Source of the DNA: Gluconobacter sp. Gdi
GTDB taxonomy: Bacteria; Pseudomonadota; Alphaproteobacteria; Acetobacterales; Acetobacteraceae
NCBI RefSeq assembly: GCF_014132155.1
Contig: NZ_BLJQ01000001.1
Span: 558,001 to 622,000, forward strand
DNA length: 64,000 nt
Reading direction: 5' to 3'
Each line of letters begins with the position of its first letter. Positions within the stretch are counted from its first letter, which is position 1. This document shows positions 9,512-18,094 of this stretch, piece after piece. Under the pieces are notes generated by a model. It had not been told where the DNA came from. It saw only the letters and a program-made list of their open reading frames with translations, and made no database searches. Made by a program: the position numbers and the translations under genes.

Positions 9512-11719
9512 ATGGCCAAAAAACCTTCCGCGCTCCGCAATGCGACCGAAATGCCCCTGACGGCATTCATCCCTGAAAAGCAGCCTGCCAAGGCCAAGAC
9601 GCGGAAGTTTGTGGTCAAAGCTGACTATGAGCCCGCAGGGGATCAGCCCACCGCAATAGGGGAGCTTGTTCAGGGCGTAGAAGCCGGAGAGCGGGATCAG
9701 GTGCTGCTTGGTGTGACGGGGTCGGGCAAGACGTTCAGTATGGCCAAGGTCATTGAGCGGACACAGAAGCCTACCTTGATCCTTGCGCCAAACAAGACGC
9801 TGGCTGCCCAGCTTTACGGCGAGATGCGGCAGTTTTTTCCTGATAATGCCGTCGAATATTTTGTCTCGTACTACGACTACTATCAGCCGGAAGCTTACGT
9901 TCCACGGTCAGATACGTATATCGAGAAAGACAGCCAGATCAACGAACAGATCGACCGGATGCGCCATGCAGCAACGCAGGCTCTGCTGGAGCGGAATGAC
10001 GTTATCATTGTTGCGTCCGTATCCTGCATTTACGGTATCGGTTCGGTTGAGACGTATTCGAAAATGGTGGTCCGGCTTGAGGTGGGCGGCGAGATTGATC
10101 GCGAGAAGCTCATCAAAGCCCTTGTCGAGCTTCAGTATCGTCGCAACGACGCGGCCTTTGAGCGCGGGACATTCCGTGTGCGCGGCGAACAGATCGACAT
10201 TTTTCCTGTGCAGAATGAAGACCGCGCTTGGCGTGTGTCTCTGTTCGGGGATGAGATTGATCAGATCACCGAGTTTGATCCTCTGACGGGAAATAAAACG
10301 GCTGATCTGGCTGAGATCAGCGTTTACGCAAATTCCCATTATGTGACACCGCGACCAACGCTGAATCAGGCGATGATCGGGATCAAGAACGAGCTTCGGC
10401 AGCGGCTTGCGCAGTTTACCGAAGAAGGAAAATTGCTGGAGGCAGAGCGCCTGTCACAGCGGACGACGTTTGATCTGGAAATGATCGAAACGACGGGGGC
10501 GTGCAAAGGCATTGAGAACTACTCCCGTTACCTTTCAGGCCGTGGCCCCGGTGATCCGCCGCCGACGTTGTTCGAATACTTGCCAGAAGATGCACTTCTG
10601 ATTGTAGATGAGAGCCACGTCACAGTGCCGCAGATTGGCGGCATGGAGCGCGGAGACAGAGCGCGAAAATCTGTCCTGTCTGACTTTGGATTTCGGCTGC
10701 CTTCTTGCATTGATAATCGCCCGCTCGCCTTTGGTGAGTGGAATGCTTTCCGGCCGCAAAGTATCTTCGTCTCGGCAACGCCTGGTCCGTGGGAAATGGA
10801 ACAGACGGGGGGTGTGTTTGCCGAGCAGATTATTCGTCCGACAGGTCTGATTGATCCGGTAACGGATGTGAAGCCTGTGGAAGGTCAGGTTGATGATCTG
10901 CTGCACGAAGCGCGTGAGACGATTGCCAAGGGTGGACGCATTCTTGTCACAACGCTGACCAAGCGGATGGCGGAAGATCTGACGGATTATCTGGGCGAAG
11001 CGGGGATCAAAGTGCGTTATCTGCATTCTGATGTGGATACGCTGGAGCGGATCGAGATTATCCGTGATCTGCGTCTGGGTGCTTTTGATGTTCTGGTCGG
11101 GATCAACCTGCTGCGAGAGGGTCTCGACATTCCGGAATGTGCCCTCGTCGCCATTCTGGATGCAGACAAGGAAGGCTTCCTGCGATCCCGGACATCGTTG
11201 ATCCAGACAATCGGCCGTGCAGCTCGTAACGTGGATGGTCGAGTTCTGCTGTATGCGGACAAGATGACGGACAGCCTCAAATTCGCGATTGAGGAAACCG
11301 CTCGGCGACGCGCAAGGCAGACCGAGTGGAACGAAGCTCATGGGATTACGCCCATGACGGTGCGTTCGAAGATTGGTGATGCGCTGTCGTCTATCTTTGA
11401 GCAGGACTACGTCACTGTTGCACCTGACGATGCTGGCGACACGGAAGAATTCGTTGGCAAGTCTCTGCCTGTTACGATTCAGGAGCTGGAAAAGCGAATG
11501 CGTGAAGCCGCCGCCAATCTGGATTTCGAGCAGGCTGCCCGGCTGCGTGATGAGGTGCGGCGTCTGGAAGCCATTGATATGGGCCTGGAGCCACCACCGC
11601 TTGCAACGTCAACCGCCGGGCGACCGGGGGGCGGGAAAAAGCCAAAAGGCCCAACACCCCTCGGGCCGGGCGGCGGCGGCTATGACCCGAATAAGCGCAA
11701 ACGTGGCGGGCGTCGCTGA
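9512..11719 (+). CDS. uvrB: excinuclease ABC subunit B
   Basis: DNA-damage recognition helicase of nucleotide excision repair, working with UvrA and UvrC. The Walker A motif GVTGSGKTF lies near residue 70, the beta-hairpin region [12 protein letters not shown] follows, then the DEAD-like VDESHVT, the helicase motif [21 protein letters not shown], and a C-terminal UVR domain ([23 protein letters not shown]) that binds UvrC. The tail is rich in Gly, Pro and Lys. The N-terminus carries about 35 residues more than minimal UvrB. ATG 9512 is preferred to an in-frame TTG nine bases upstream. Transcribed away from the coiled-coil gene. Confidence 0.97.
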   Translation: MAKKPSALRNATEMPLTAFIPEKQPAKAKTRKFVVKADYEPAGDQPTAIGELVQGVEAGERDQVLLGVTGSGKTFSMAKVIERTQKPTLILAPNKTLAAQLYGEMRQFFPDNAVEYFVSYYDYYQPEAYVPRSDTYIEKDSQINEQIDRMRHAATQALLERNDVIIVASVSCIYGIGSVETYSKMVVRLEVGGEIDREKLIKALVELQYRRNDAAFERGTFRVRGEQIDIFPVQNEDRAWRVSLFGDEIDQITEFDPLTGNKTADLAEISVYANSHYVTPRPTLNQAMIGIKNELRQRLAQFTEEGKLLEAERLSQRTTFDLEMIETTGACKGIENYSRYLSGRGPGDPPPTLFEYLPEDALLIVDESHVTVPQIGGMERGDRARKSVLSDFGFRLPSCIDNRPLAFGEWNAFRPQSIFVSATPGPWEMEQTGGVFAEQIIRPTGLIDPVTDVKPVEGQVDDLLHEARETIAKGGRILVTTLTKRMAEDLTDYLGEAGIKVRYLHSDVDTLERIEIIRDLRLGAFDVLVGINLLREGLDIPECALVAILDADKEGFLRSRTSLIQTIGRAARNVDGRVLLYADKMTDSLKFAIEETARRRARQTEWNEAHGITPMTVRSKIGDALSSIFEQDYVTVAPDDAGDTEEFVGKSLPVTIQELEKRMREAAANLDFEQAARLRDEVRRLEAIDMGLEPPPLATSTAGRPGGGKKPKGPTPLGPGGGGYDPNKRKRGGRR

Positions 11720-11783
11720 TCCGGCTATATGAGGGCCCCGGGTTGCCCATGACCGACCGCCATTATCAGGATTGCAGACTGTC

Positions 11784-12665
11784 ATGATTGAACTGAGTTG
11801 CGGCAAGAGCCGGCTCACTATTCTTCCCGAAACGGGAGGCTCTGTCGGCCTCTGGCAGCGGGATGGAAAAGATATTTTTCTACCAACCCCAAATGCAGCT
11901 TTGCGCGCGCTGAATGGAGTGGCAGTTGGGGCGTACCCGCTAATTCCGTATTCCAATCGTATTGCCGAGGGGCGCTTTTCATTTGGCGGAAAGAGTTACG
12001 ATCTGGCGCCGAACATGGGAGACCATCCGCACACCATCCACGGGAATGCCTGGGAGCAGCCTTGGACTATTGCTCATCAGGAGGCAAACCACGCAGTTCT
12101 GACGCTGTATCATGTCCCGCAAGAGAATGATCAGGCATGGCCTTTTGCCTATCGTGCTGCCCTGTCTTACCAACTGACAGACGCAGGTTTGGATGTTCAG
12201 ATTGCCATTGAAAACCGGGATGATGTGGAACAGCCGGTTGGGTTTGGCTTTCATCCGTTCCTTGCCGCAGCAGAAGATGCAACGTTTTCGTTCGATGCTG
12301 AAAAGGTCTGGCTGACGTCTCCGGATGGTTTGCCTGTTCAGGATGTTCCTTGTGATGGGGAATGGTCTTTTCATACGCCCAAGCCCGCTCATGACCGTTT
12401 TGTCGATAACTGCTTTGCAGGATTTGGGGGACGGGTTGTTTTGAAGCGGCCGAATGATGGGCTGGCAGTGACGGTCGAGGCAGACCCGATCTTCAAGCAT
12501 CTCGTCGTCTTTACCTCCCCGGATAGTCCTTTTGTTGCTGTGGAACCTGTTACGAACATGACGGACGCTATCAATCAGGCGGATGTTGTTGCTAGCGGGC
12601 TGCATCTCCTCAAACCAAAAACACGGATTGGCGGTCGGATGCGCTTTCGGGTCCAGGCGCTCTAA
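11784..12665 (+). CDS. aldose 1-epimerase family protein (GalM-like)
   Basis: Predicted mutarotase interconverting alpha and beta anomers of a hexose or related sugar. Family features: YSNRIAEGRF (substrate Arg), HTIHGNAWEQPW (His), the catalytic-type His in GFGFHPFLAA, and the general-base Glu in VAVEPVTNMTDA. About 293 residues from ATG 11784; a TTG twelve bases upstream is the alternative. The stop overlaps the greB start by one base (TAATG), so the two are translationally linked although functionally unrelated. Sugar specificity is not readable from the sequence. Confidence 0.85.
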   Translation: MIELSCGKSRLTILPETGGSVGLWQRDGKDIFLPTPNAALRALNGVAVGAYPLIPYSNRIAEGRFSFGGKSYDLAPNMGDHPHTIHGNAWEQPWTIAHQEANHAVLTLYHVPQENDQAWPFAYRAALSYQLTDAGLDVQIAIENRDDVEQPVGFGFHPFLAAAEDATFSFDAEKVWLTSPDGLPVQDVPCDGEWSFHTPKPAHDRFVDNCFAGFGGRVVLKRPNDGLAVTVEADPIFKHLVVFTSPDSPFVAVEPVTNMTDAINQADVVASGLHLLKPKTRIGGRMRFRVQAL

Positions 12666-13165
12666 TGTCTGAAAAAACACCACTCTCGCATTATCTTTCC
12701 CCGCGCGGTGCTGAGGTCATGCGGGCCGAGCTCAAGGAACTGGCGCAGAAAGAGCGTCCGCGCATTGTCGAAATCGTCTCCTGGGCCGCAGGCAATGGAG
12801 ATCGGTCTGAGAATGCCGATTATCAGTACGGCAAACGCCGATTGCGGGAGATCGACCGGCGTCTGAGGTTTCTGGGAAAAAGGCTGGAAAATGCGGTCAT
12901 CGTTGATCCTGCGGCGCAGACCACGCGGGATCGGGTCTTTTTTGGCGCGACCGTGACCTATGTCGATGAGGACGATGTCGAACACACCGTAACGATCCTC
13001 GGTGTAGACGAGTCGGATCTGGTACGGGGGGAGGTCAGTCTCATTTCACCCATCGCACGTGCCCTGATGCGAACCCGTGTCGGGGATGTGGCCATGTTGC
13101 AGACGCCTCGTGGCCCTGTCGAAATCGAAATTCTCAAAATCACTTATCCTGAGTCACAGGGTTGA
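12665..13165 (+). CDS. greB: transcription elongation factor GreB
   Basis: Transcript-cleavage factor that rescues backtracked RNA polymerase through its secondary channel. The N-terminal coiled-coil tip contains GDRSENADYQYGKRRLREID, the GreB form of the GreA/B signature with the acidic residues needed for cleavage; the C-terminal FKBP-like domain follows. The 166-residue length fits GreB rather than GreA. The start codon overlaps the preceding stop and the stop overlaps the beginning of the Nudix frame, indicating one transcript. Confidence 0.92.
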   Translation: MSEKTPLSHYLSPRGAEVMRAELKELAQKERPRIVEIVSWAAGNGDRSENADYQYGKRRLREIDRRLRFLGKRLENAVIVDPAAQTTRDRVFFGATVTYVDEDDVEHTVTILGVDESDLVRGEVSLISPIARALMRTRVGDVAMLQTPRGPVEIEILKITYPESQG

Positions 13166-13176
13166 AAGAGGGCGTC

Positions 13177-13590
13177 GTGCAATCTGAACCGCGTGTTGGA
13201 TGTGGCGCTGCCATTCTCGTGGATGGAAAGCTTCTGCTGATTCGTCGCAAAAAGGCGCCCGAAGCCGGATGCTGGGGACTACCCGGCGGTAAAGTAGATC
13301 TGTTTGAGCCTGTTTCGCGTGCTGTCGAACGGGAAGTTGCAGAAGAACTGGGCATTACGATCCACGCCCGGGACATGCTGTGTCTGGTCGAGCAGTCTGA
13401 TCGGGAGAGCGGTACGCATTGGATCGCCCCCGTTTATCTGGTGACGAAACTGAATGGAACGCCGAGGCTCATGGAGCCAGAAAAGCATAGTGATTTTGGC
13501 TGGTTTCCTTTGGGTGAGCTTCCCTCTTCCCTGACCACACCGACAGTGCAGGCTATGGCCGCTTTGCGTAGCCGGGCCGACATCTTTTGA
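13177..13590 (+). CDS. Nudix hydrolase
   Basis: Small pyrophosphohydrolase acting on a nucleoside diphosphate linked to another moiety. The Nudix box is complete: GGKVDLFEPVSRAVEREVAEELGI, containing the GX5EX7REUXEEXGU pattern. The GTG at 13177 is chosen because GAGGG lies five bases upstream; a TTG at 13162 overlapping the greB stop (TTGA) is an alternative that adds five residues. Substrate unknown; the N-terminal RVGCGAAILVDGKLLLIRRKK and WGLPGGK resemble NTP- or ADP-sugar-cleaving members. Confidence 0.87.
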   Translation: MQSEPRVGCGAAILVDGKLLLIRRKKAPEAGCWGLPGGKVDLFEPVSRAVEREVAEELGITIHARDMLCLVEQSDRESGTHWIAPVYLVTKLNGTPRLMEPEKHSDFGWFPLGELPSSLTTPTVQAMAALRSRADIF

Positions 13591-13673
13591 GAGCGAGCTG
13601 TGGGTGGCTTTGAAAAAGCTATTCTGGCCGCTACAGAATAAAATCCCATTTTTCCTTAGCCGGAGTTTCCGAC

Positions 13674-14651
13674 ATGTCCCGCTCACTCCGGGTCGCCGTA
13701 CAGATGGACCCGTTAGAACAGGTCAATATCGATGGCGACTCTACTTTTGCCCTCATGCTTGAAGCGCAGGCGCGTGGACACGAGCTCTGGGTTTATCCTG
13801 TAACCACGCTCAGTCTGATTGAAGGCCAGGGCAAGGGCGGCCGCCTTCAGGCGCGCGCGCGCCGGGTTGAGGTTCGCCGGGTCCGCGGAGATCATGCGAC
13901 GTTTGGTGAAGAAGAAATTCTTCCGCTGGGCGAGACCGATGTGATCCTGATGCGGCAGGACCCGCCGTTTGACATGGGGTACATCACCGCGACCCATATG
14001 CTTGAGCACGTTCATGGGGTGGGCGAGGGGCTGTCACTGGTCGTGAACGATCCAGTCGCCGTCCGGAATGCGCCTGAAAAGCTGCTTGTCACGCATTTCC
14101 CGCACCTTATGCCGCCGACATTGGTTGCATGGGATAGCCGGGATATTCTGGCATTCCGCGAGCAGCACAAGGACATCATCGTCAAGCCGCTTTACGGCAA
14201 TGGCGGCGCCGGAATTTTCCGCATCAAGCCGGATGATGAAAATCTGAAGGCTCTGCTGGAAATGCATTTTGCCCGCACCAACGAACCGTTGATGATCCAG
14301 CGCTATGAGCCCGCTGTGCGCCTTGGAGACAAGCGCATTATTCTCGTGGATGGAGCGCCAGTTGGGGCCATTAACCGCGTTCCAGCTACAGGGGAAGCGC
14401 GGTCAAACATGCATGTTGGCGGGCGTGCAGAACGGGTGGAACTGACGGAGCGCGATCGGGAGATCTGTGATTCGATCGGTCCGTACCTTCGAGATCATGG
14501 CCTAATTTTCGTTGGTATTGACGTGATCGGGGACTGGCTGACGGAGATTAACGTGACGTCTCCGACAGGCTTGCAGGAACTGGATCGCTTTGAGGGCATC
14601 AACAGTGCCGGGCTGGTTTGGGATGCGATTGAGCGGCGCTATCCATCCTGA
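13674..14651 (+). CDS. gshB: glutathione synthetase
   Basis: ATP-grasp ligase joining gamma-glutamylcysteine and glycine to make glutathione in the cytoplasm. The 325 residues and the blocks [66 protein letters not shown] and [14 protein letters not shown] are characteristic of bacterial GshB. No gshA is present in this window. A strong terminator closes the transcript. The glutathione product links to the glutathione-peroxidase-family gene further along. Confidence 0.95.
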   Translation: MSRSLRVAVQMDPLEQVNIDGDSTFALMLEAQARGHELWVYPVTTLSLIEGQGKGGRLQARARRVEVRRVRGDHATFGEEEILPLGETDVILMRQDPPFDMGYITATHMLEHVHGVGEGLSLVVNDPVAVRNAPEKLLVTHFPHLMPPTLVAWDSRDILAFREQHKDIIVKPLYGNGGAGIFRIKPDDENLKALLEMHFARTNEPLMIQRYEPAVRLGDKRIILVDGAPVGAINRVPATGEARSNMHVGGRAERVELTERDREICDSIGPYLRDHGLIFVGIDVIGDWLTEINVTSPTGLQELDRFEGINSAGLVWDAIERRYPS

Positions 14652-14665
14652 AGTGAAGGAACAAG

Positions 14666-14705
14666 AAAGACGTCTGGGCGGTACAGCTCAGGCGTCTTTT
14701 TTCTC
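14666..14705. terminator. bidirectional rho-independent terminator
   Basis: Long stem: bases 14666-14679 (AAAGACGTCTGGGC) pair with 14686-14699 (GCTCAGGCGTCTTT), loop GGTACA, followed by T residues. It ends gshB on the plus strand and overlaps the 3' end of the convergent small membrane-protein gene. Confidence 0.88.
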
Positions 14706-14894
14706 TGTTTCAGGGGGCACCGCATCATAGCGGATAGGAAGCTGCAACTCGGGTGCAGGCTCGTCCTGCGCTTCCGGTGGTTTGTCCTTTACAAAACGAT
14801 TATCCCACCATTCCGTGATTTTTTCCCGAAAATGAAACACGTAGACGCCGGCCCATGTAACGAGGCAGAGCACGATCAGCAGAAAATTCAGCAT
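14688..14894 (-). CDS. small single-span membrane protein
   Basis: A 68-residue protein. The ATG at 14894 is chosen, rather than a much longer upstream frame, because a near-perfect Shine-Dalgarno (GGAGGT) stands just before it. Residues 1-20 (LNFLLIVLCLVTWAGVYVF) form one transmembrane helix, followed by a basic/aromatic juxtamembrane stretch (HFREKITEWWDNRF) and a proline- and acid-rich soluble tail. No family was recognised. It is divergent from pmtA, so the 160-base gap between them holds promoters in both directions. Confidence 0.72.
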   Translation of the reverse strand: MLNFLLIVLCLVTWAGVYVFHFREKITEWWDNRFVKDKPPEAQDEPAPELQLPIRYDAVPPETEKKDA

Positions 14895-15057
14895 CCGGGA
14901 CCTCCAAAACGGTGAAAAACGGGTAACTCGCCCGTCATCCGCAACGCGTGTCTTGCCAGATGCATGTCTTGAAGGGCAAGAAGGACCCAACTGAACGAAG
15001 TTTCCGGACAAGCTCTCCAGTCTTGATGGGGAGCGGACACAGAAGGTCGCATATATT

Positions 15058-15738
15058 ATGTCTTCAACCCTCTCCCCGCGTTCTGCACTGGATGCGGAGG
15101 CCGTCAAGGCGGCCTATCGTCGATGGGCGCGAGTTTACGATACTGTTTTTGGTGGTATCTCCGGCTATGGACGCAAGAGGGCTGTTGAAGCCGTAAACGC
15201 CCTCCCAGGAGAGCGGGTTCTTGAAGTCGGCGTTGGGACAGGCCTCGCGCTGCCGTCATATTCTCCGGATAAACGCATTACCGGCATCGATCTGTCGGAA
15301 GACATGCTTGACCGCGCACGTCAGCGCATTCTTCAGGACCGTCTGACCAATGTCGATGACCTGCTGGAAATGGATGCAGAAGCCACGACTTTCGAAGACA
15401 ACAGCTTTGACATCGCAGTTGCGATGTTCGTAGCGTCCGTCGTTCCACACCCCGACCGTCTTCTCGCCGAACTGAAGCGTGTTGTTCGTCCGGGCGGTCA
15501 CATCCTGTTTGTGAACCACTTTCTTGCAACGGGTGGCCTGCGTCTGACAGTAGAACGCGGCATGGCCCGTGCCTCGCGTTCCCTCGGCTGGCATCCGGAC
15601 TTCGCAATCGAGTCTCTTCTGCCACCAGAAGACCTGAAACGCGCGACTATGACGCCTGTTCCACCTGCCGGGCTGTTTACACTCGTGACATTGCCGCAAT
15701 GCGAGAGTAAAAGCGATGCCGCAGCCCTGGTCGCCTGA
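15058..15738 (+). CDS. pmtA: phosphatidylethanolamine N-methyltransferase (Rhodobacter-type PmtA)
   Basis: Class I SAM-dependent methyltransferase. It probably methylates phosphatidylethanolamine three times to phosphatidylcholine at the inner membrane. The SAM-binding motif VLEVGVGTGLALPSY follows YRRWARVYDTVFGG; ITGIDLSEDML and VVPHPDRLLAELKRVVRPGGHILFVNHF complete the fold. The combination of YDTVFGG near the N-terminus, the NHF motif and the 226-residue length matches the Rhodobacter PmtA branch rather than UbiE or the Sinorhizobium type. It lies upstream of the COX1-like gene with an 83-base gap. Confidence 0.78.
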   Translation: MSSTLSPRSALDAEAVKAAYRRWARVYDTVFGGISGYGRKRAVEAVNALPGERVLEVGVGTGLALPSYSPDKRITGIDLSEDMLDRARQRILQDRLTNVDDLLEMDAEATTFEDNSFDIAVAMFVASVVPHPDRLLAELKRVVRPGGHILFVNHFLATGGLRLTVERGMARASRSLGWHPDFAIESLLPPEDLKRATMTPVPPAGLFTLVTLPQCESKSDAAALVA

Positions 15739-15821
15739 TCGGCGTATGGCTCCGGTTAAGCCGGCGCCGAGTATTCCGACGCTCGCTGCGGTATTCCTTG
15801 GCAGGGACCGACTACGCGATC

Positions 15822-16997
15822 ATGACTTATCAGGCCTTCGACTCTACCCCCGCTCTTTCCAATAGACGGATCGGCGCATCCTTTATTTTACTGGCACTGT
15901 TTGCTGGTCTTCTGGGTGGGTCGTTGGCTCTGCCATTCCTTCAGATTCATCCAACTGCCGGGCAGGCTTTCTGCCACGGCATTCTGATGGCTTTCTTTGT
16001 AATCTGTCCGGCTGCGCTCGGTGGATTCGGCCAATGGCTCCTCCCTGCCGAGCTTGGAACAGACAGAACGACTCTTCCGGCTCTGACACTGACGGGCTTC
16101 TGTTTCCTGTCATCCGGCATTGTTCTTCTTCCAATCCAGCCAATCATTGCACTTGCGCTCTGGGCCGTGGGTGTTTTCGCTGTTGCGCTGGATGTCATCA
16201 CAACTTTTCTCGAAGGGCGTGTTCTTCAGTTCCGGAAGCTCTCTCCATTGGCTTGGTCCATGCTTGCGACAGCATCCGGTGTGACGATTGTCGCGCCTGT
16301 CCTTGCTGCAATCATGACGCGGATGATGATCAATGGTGCTCCGGCCAATGCTGCTCATGAGCTGGTCAGCATGCTTCATCTTCCAGAAACATCTCTGATG
16401 CTGACCCCAGCGCTGGGGTTGGTTTGCTATCTGTTGTCATCCAGCCGGAATAAGCCGGGACTGGCTGACCGGCTGGCTCCGTATGCTTTTGGCGTGATGG
16501 CTGTCGTGGGCCCGCTCTTCTGGATGGACGGCCTCTTCGGTGGTGTGCCTGCGGCAGTGCAGGGAAGCCTCGTGGTGTTGACCCAGCTTGTGCCGTCGGT
16601 CCTGCTGGTAACTGCGCTTTGCGTTGACGTCTGGAAGCAGCGCCAGGAGCTGGATGGGACGACGCTCTGGGCTCTAGGAAGTGTGATCCTTTTCTCTGCG
16701 GGTTGGATTGCAGAGTTCATGCCGGGGCATGGAACAGATCATTCAGCCGCGGCGTTTGGTGGCATTATGGCTCTCTGTGGTGGTTTCTATGCCTGGATGA
16801 TGCGTGTGCTCCCAGATCATATTCCGTCTCCACTGAGCCGCATGCATGCAGGCCTGACCTTTGTGGGAGCTCTTTGCTCTCTGACACCAGCGCTGATGGT
16901 AGTCGGAGAAGGCCTGATGGGCCTCAGCCTGCTGACATTCGGCATACTCGGACTTTTCCTGATCAAGGAGACCGGGCGCGCCCGGGCCAAAGCATGA
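15822..16997 (+). CDS. degenerate or repurposed heme-copper oxidase subunit I (COX1-like)
   Basis: A 391-residue polytopic membrane protein whose sequence aligns block by block with cytochrome c oxidase subunit I: RRIGASFILLALFAGLLGG, FCHGILMAFFVICPAALGGFG, DVITTFLEGR, LAWSMLATASGVTIVAPVLA, HLPETSLMLTPALGLVCYLL and HSAAAFGGIMALCGGFYAW. The His of CHG (residue 52) and the His of DHSAAAF (residue 307) fall where the two low-spin heme a ligands lie. The CuB ligand of HPEVY is Leu 187, the cross-linking Tyr is Ser, the HH pair is Asp-Gly (236-237) and the heme a3 His is Thr. It cannot be a normal oxidase. The stop overlaps the ctaB start (ATGA). ATG 15822 is preferred to TTG 15798. Confidence 0.75.
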   Translation: MTYQAFDSTPALSNRRIGASFILLALFAGLLGGSLALPFLQIHPTAGQAFCHGILMAFFVICPAALGGFGQWLLPAELGTDRTTLPALTLTGFCFLSSGIVLLPIQPIIALALWAVGVFAVALDVITTFLEGRVLQFRKLSPLAWSMLATASGVTIVAPVLAAIMTRMMINGAPANAAHELVSMLHLPETSLMLTPALGLVCYLLSSSRNKPGLADRLAPYAFGVMAVVGPLFWMDGLFGGVPAAVQGSLVVLTQLVPSVLLVTALCVDVWKQRQELDGTTLWALGSVILFSAGWIAEFMPGHGTDHSAAAFGGIMALCGGFYAWMMRVLPDHIPSPLSRMHAGLTFVGALCSLTPALMVVGEGLMGLSLLTFGILGLFLIKETGRARAKA

Positions 16998-17941
16998 GTG
17001 AAGCAACACCCTTAGCCCCCTCGGGGCTTTTTTCAGTTCTGGGCGATAAAGGAGACTCGTCGCTCAAGGACTGGCTGGCTCTGCTGAAGCCGCGGGTTAT
17101 TTCCCTTGTGGTGTTTACCGGCGCTGCGGGCATGGCTGTGGCTCCACAGTGGCCGTCCATCCCCATTGGCCTCATTACCATCCTGTGCATCTGTATCGGT
17201 GCTGGCGCCGCCGGTGCGATCAATATGTGGTACGACCGCGATATCGACGCAGTCATGCGCCGAACCAATGTACGCCCGATCCCTGATGGCAGAATGCCAG
17301 CGGATAGCGCGCTGGTTTATGGTATCGCGCTGTCCGTACTGTCTGTTGTCGTGCTGTGGCTCGCCACAAATGCTCTTGCCGCAGGCATTCTGGCGTTCTC
17401 GATCTTTTTCTACAGTGTCGTTTACACGATGTGGCTCAAGCGGAGTACGCCGCAGAACATCGTGATTGGGGGTGCCGCAGGGGCGTTTCCTCCGATGATC
17501 GGCTGGGCAGCGACTATGAATTCCATGGCAGTTCTGCCCGTTGCCATGTTCGCCATTGTGTTCCTCTGGACGCCACCGCACTTCTGGTCTCTGTCGCTTT
17601 ACGCGTGCAAGGATTACGACAAAGCGGGGATCCCGATGCTGCCGGTCGTCAAAGGCGCCCGTCACACACGCTGGCAGATCCTTCTTTATACATTCATCCT
17701 CACGGCCGTCTCACTGTGGCCATCTTTCGCGCATGAATGCGGAATGTTTTACACAGTGACGACAAGCCTGCTGGATCTGGGTTTCATCCTGTGCGCCTTG
17801 CGTGTGCTGATGGACCAGCAGGATGCAACGGGCGTAAGCCTGACAAAAGACAAGCCAGCGCGCTTCGCTTTCCGATATTCGCTGGCTTATCTGTTTTTTC
17901 TATTTTGTGGTCTTCTGGTGGATCGGGTTCTGCTGTCATGA
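16994..17941 (+). CDS. ctaB: protoheme IX farnesyltransferase (heme O synthase)
   Basis: UbiA-family prenyltransferase that attaches farnesyl to heme B to form heme O, needed by bo3 quinol oxidases and as precursor of heme A. The first Asp-rich site is NMWYDRDIDAVMRRT, the second DYDKAGIPMLP; WTPPHFWSLSLY is a family block. About nine transmembrane helices over 315 residues. The ATG at 16994 overlaps the stop of the COX1-like gene; a longer frame beginning inside that gene was rejected. Gene order COX1-ctaB-coxF is that of alphaproteobacterial aa3 oxidase operons, here without subunits II and III. Confidence 0.95.
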   Translation: MSEATPLAPSGLFSVLGDKGDSSLKDWLALLKPRVISLVVFTGAAGMAVAPQWPSIPIGLITILCICIGAGAAGAINMWYDRDIDAVMRRTNVRPIPDGRMPADSALVYGIALSVLSVVVLWLATNALAAGILAFSIFFYSVVYTMWLKRSTPQNIVIGGAAGAFPPMIGWAATMNSMAVLPVAMFAIVFLWTPPHFWSLSLYACKDYDKAGIPMLPVVKGARHTRWQILLYTFILTAVSLWPSFAHECGMFYTVTTSLLDLGFILCALRVLMDQQDATGVSLTKDKPARFAFRYSLAYLFFLFCGLLVDRVLLS

Positions 17942-18057
17942 AAACAACGATGCCTGATCTCGCAGCGAAACGGCGTCAGAGCCGTATCGTCGGAATTGCA
18001 GGAGGGGTCATTACCCTCGCTGCAATTTTCTATGTGATTACACTGATCCGTTTCTAA
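17938..18057 (+). CDS. CoxF-like small membrane peptide (39 aa)
   Basis: Tiny open frame starting in an ATGA overlap with the ctaB stop. The product has a basic N-terminus (LAAKRRQSRIV) and one transmembrane helix (GIAGGVITLAAIFYVITLI). Size, position directly after ctaB and the RRxxR-helix-YVIT pattern match the small CoxF protein found between ctaB and ctaG in alphaproteobacterial cytochrome oxidase operons. The usual next genes, ctaG and ctaE, are absent; a convergent gene follows instead. Assignment is by context and pattern. Confidence 0.65.
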   Translation: MKTTMPDLAAKRRQSRIVGIAGGVITLAAIFYVITLIRF

Positions 18058-18064
18058 GAACGGG

Positions 18065-18094
18065 CTTTCAGCCAGCCTGCTGGATGGCTGAAAG
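18065..18094. terminator. inverted repeat between convergent genes, possible terminator
   Basis: Ten-base perfect stem CTTTCAGCCA/TGGCTGAAAG with a ten-base loop, overlapping the stop of the minus-strand Tim44-like gene and lying eight bases after the CoxF-like stop. There is no long T run, so rho-independent function is uncertain. Confidence 0.45.

Noticed and set aside
16703-16993. upstream in-frame extension of ctaB
   Set aside because: It would overlap the COX1-like gene by nearly 300 bases and encodes no membrane or prenyltransferase sequence; the ATGA-coupled start fits better.
15822-16997. functional cytochrome c oxidase subunit I
   Set aside because: The CuB and heme a3 ligand positions are replaced and subunits II and III are absent, so the usual annotation would be misleading.
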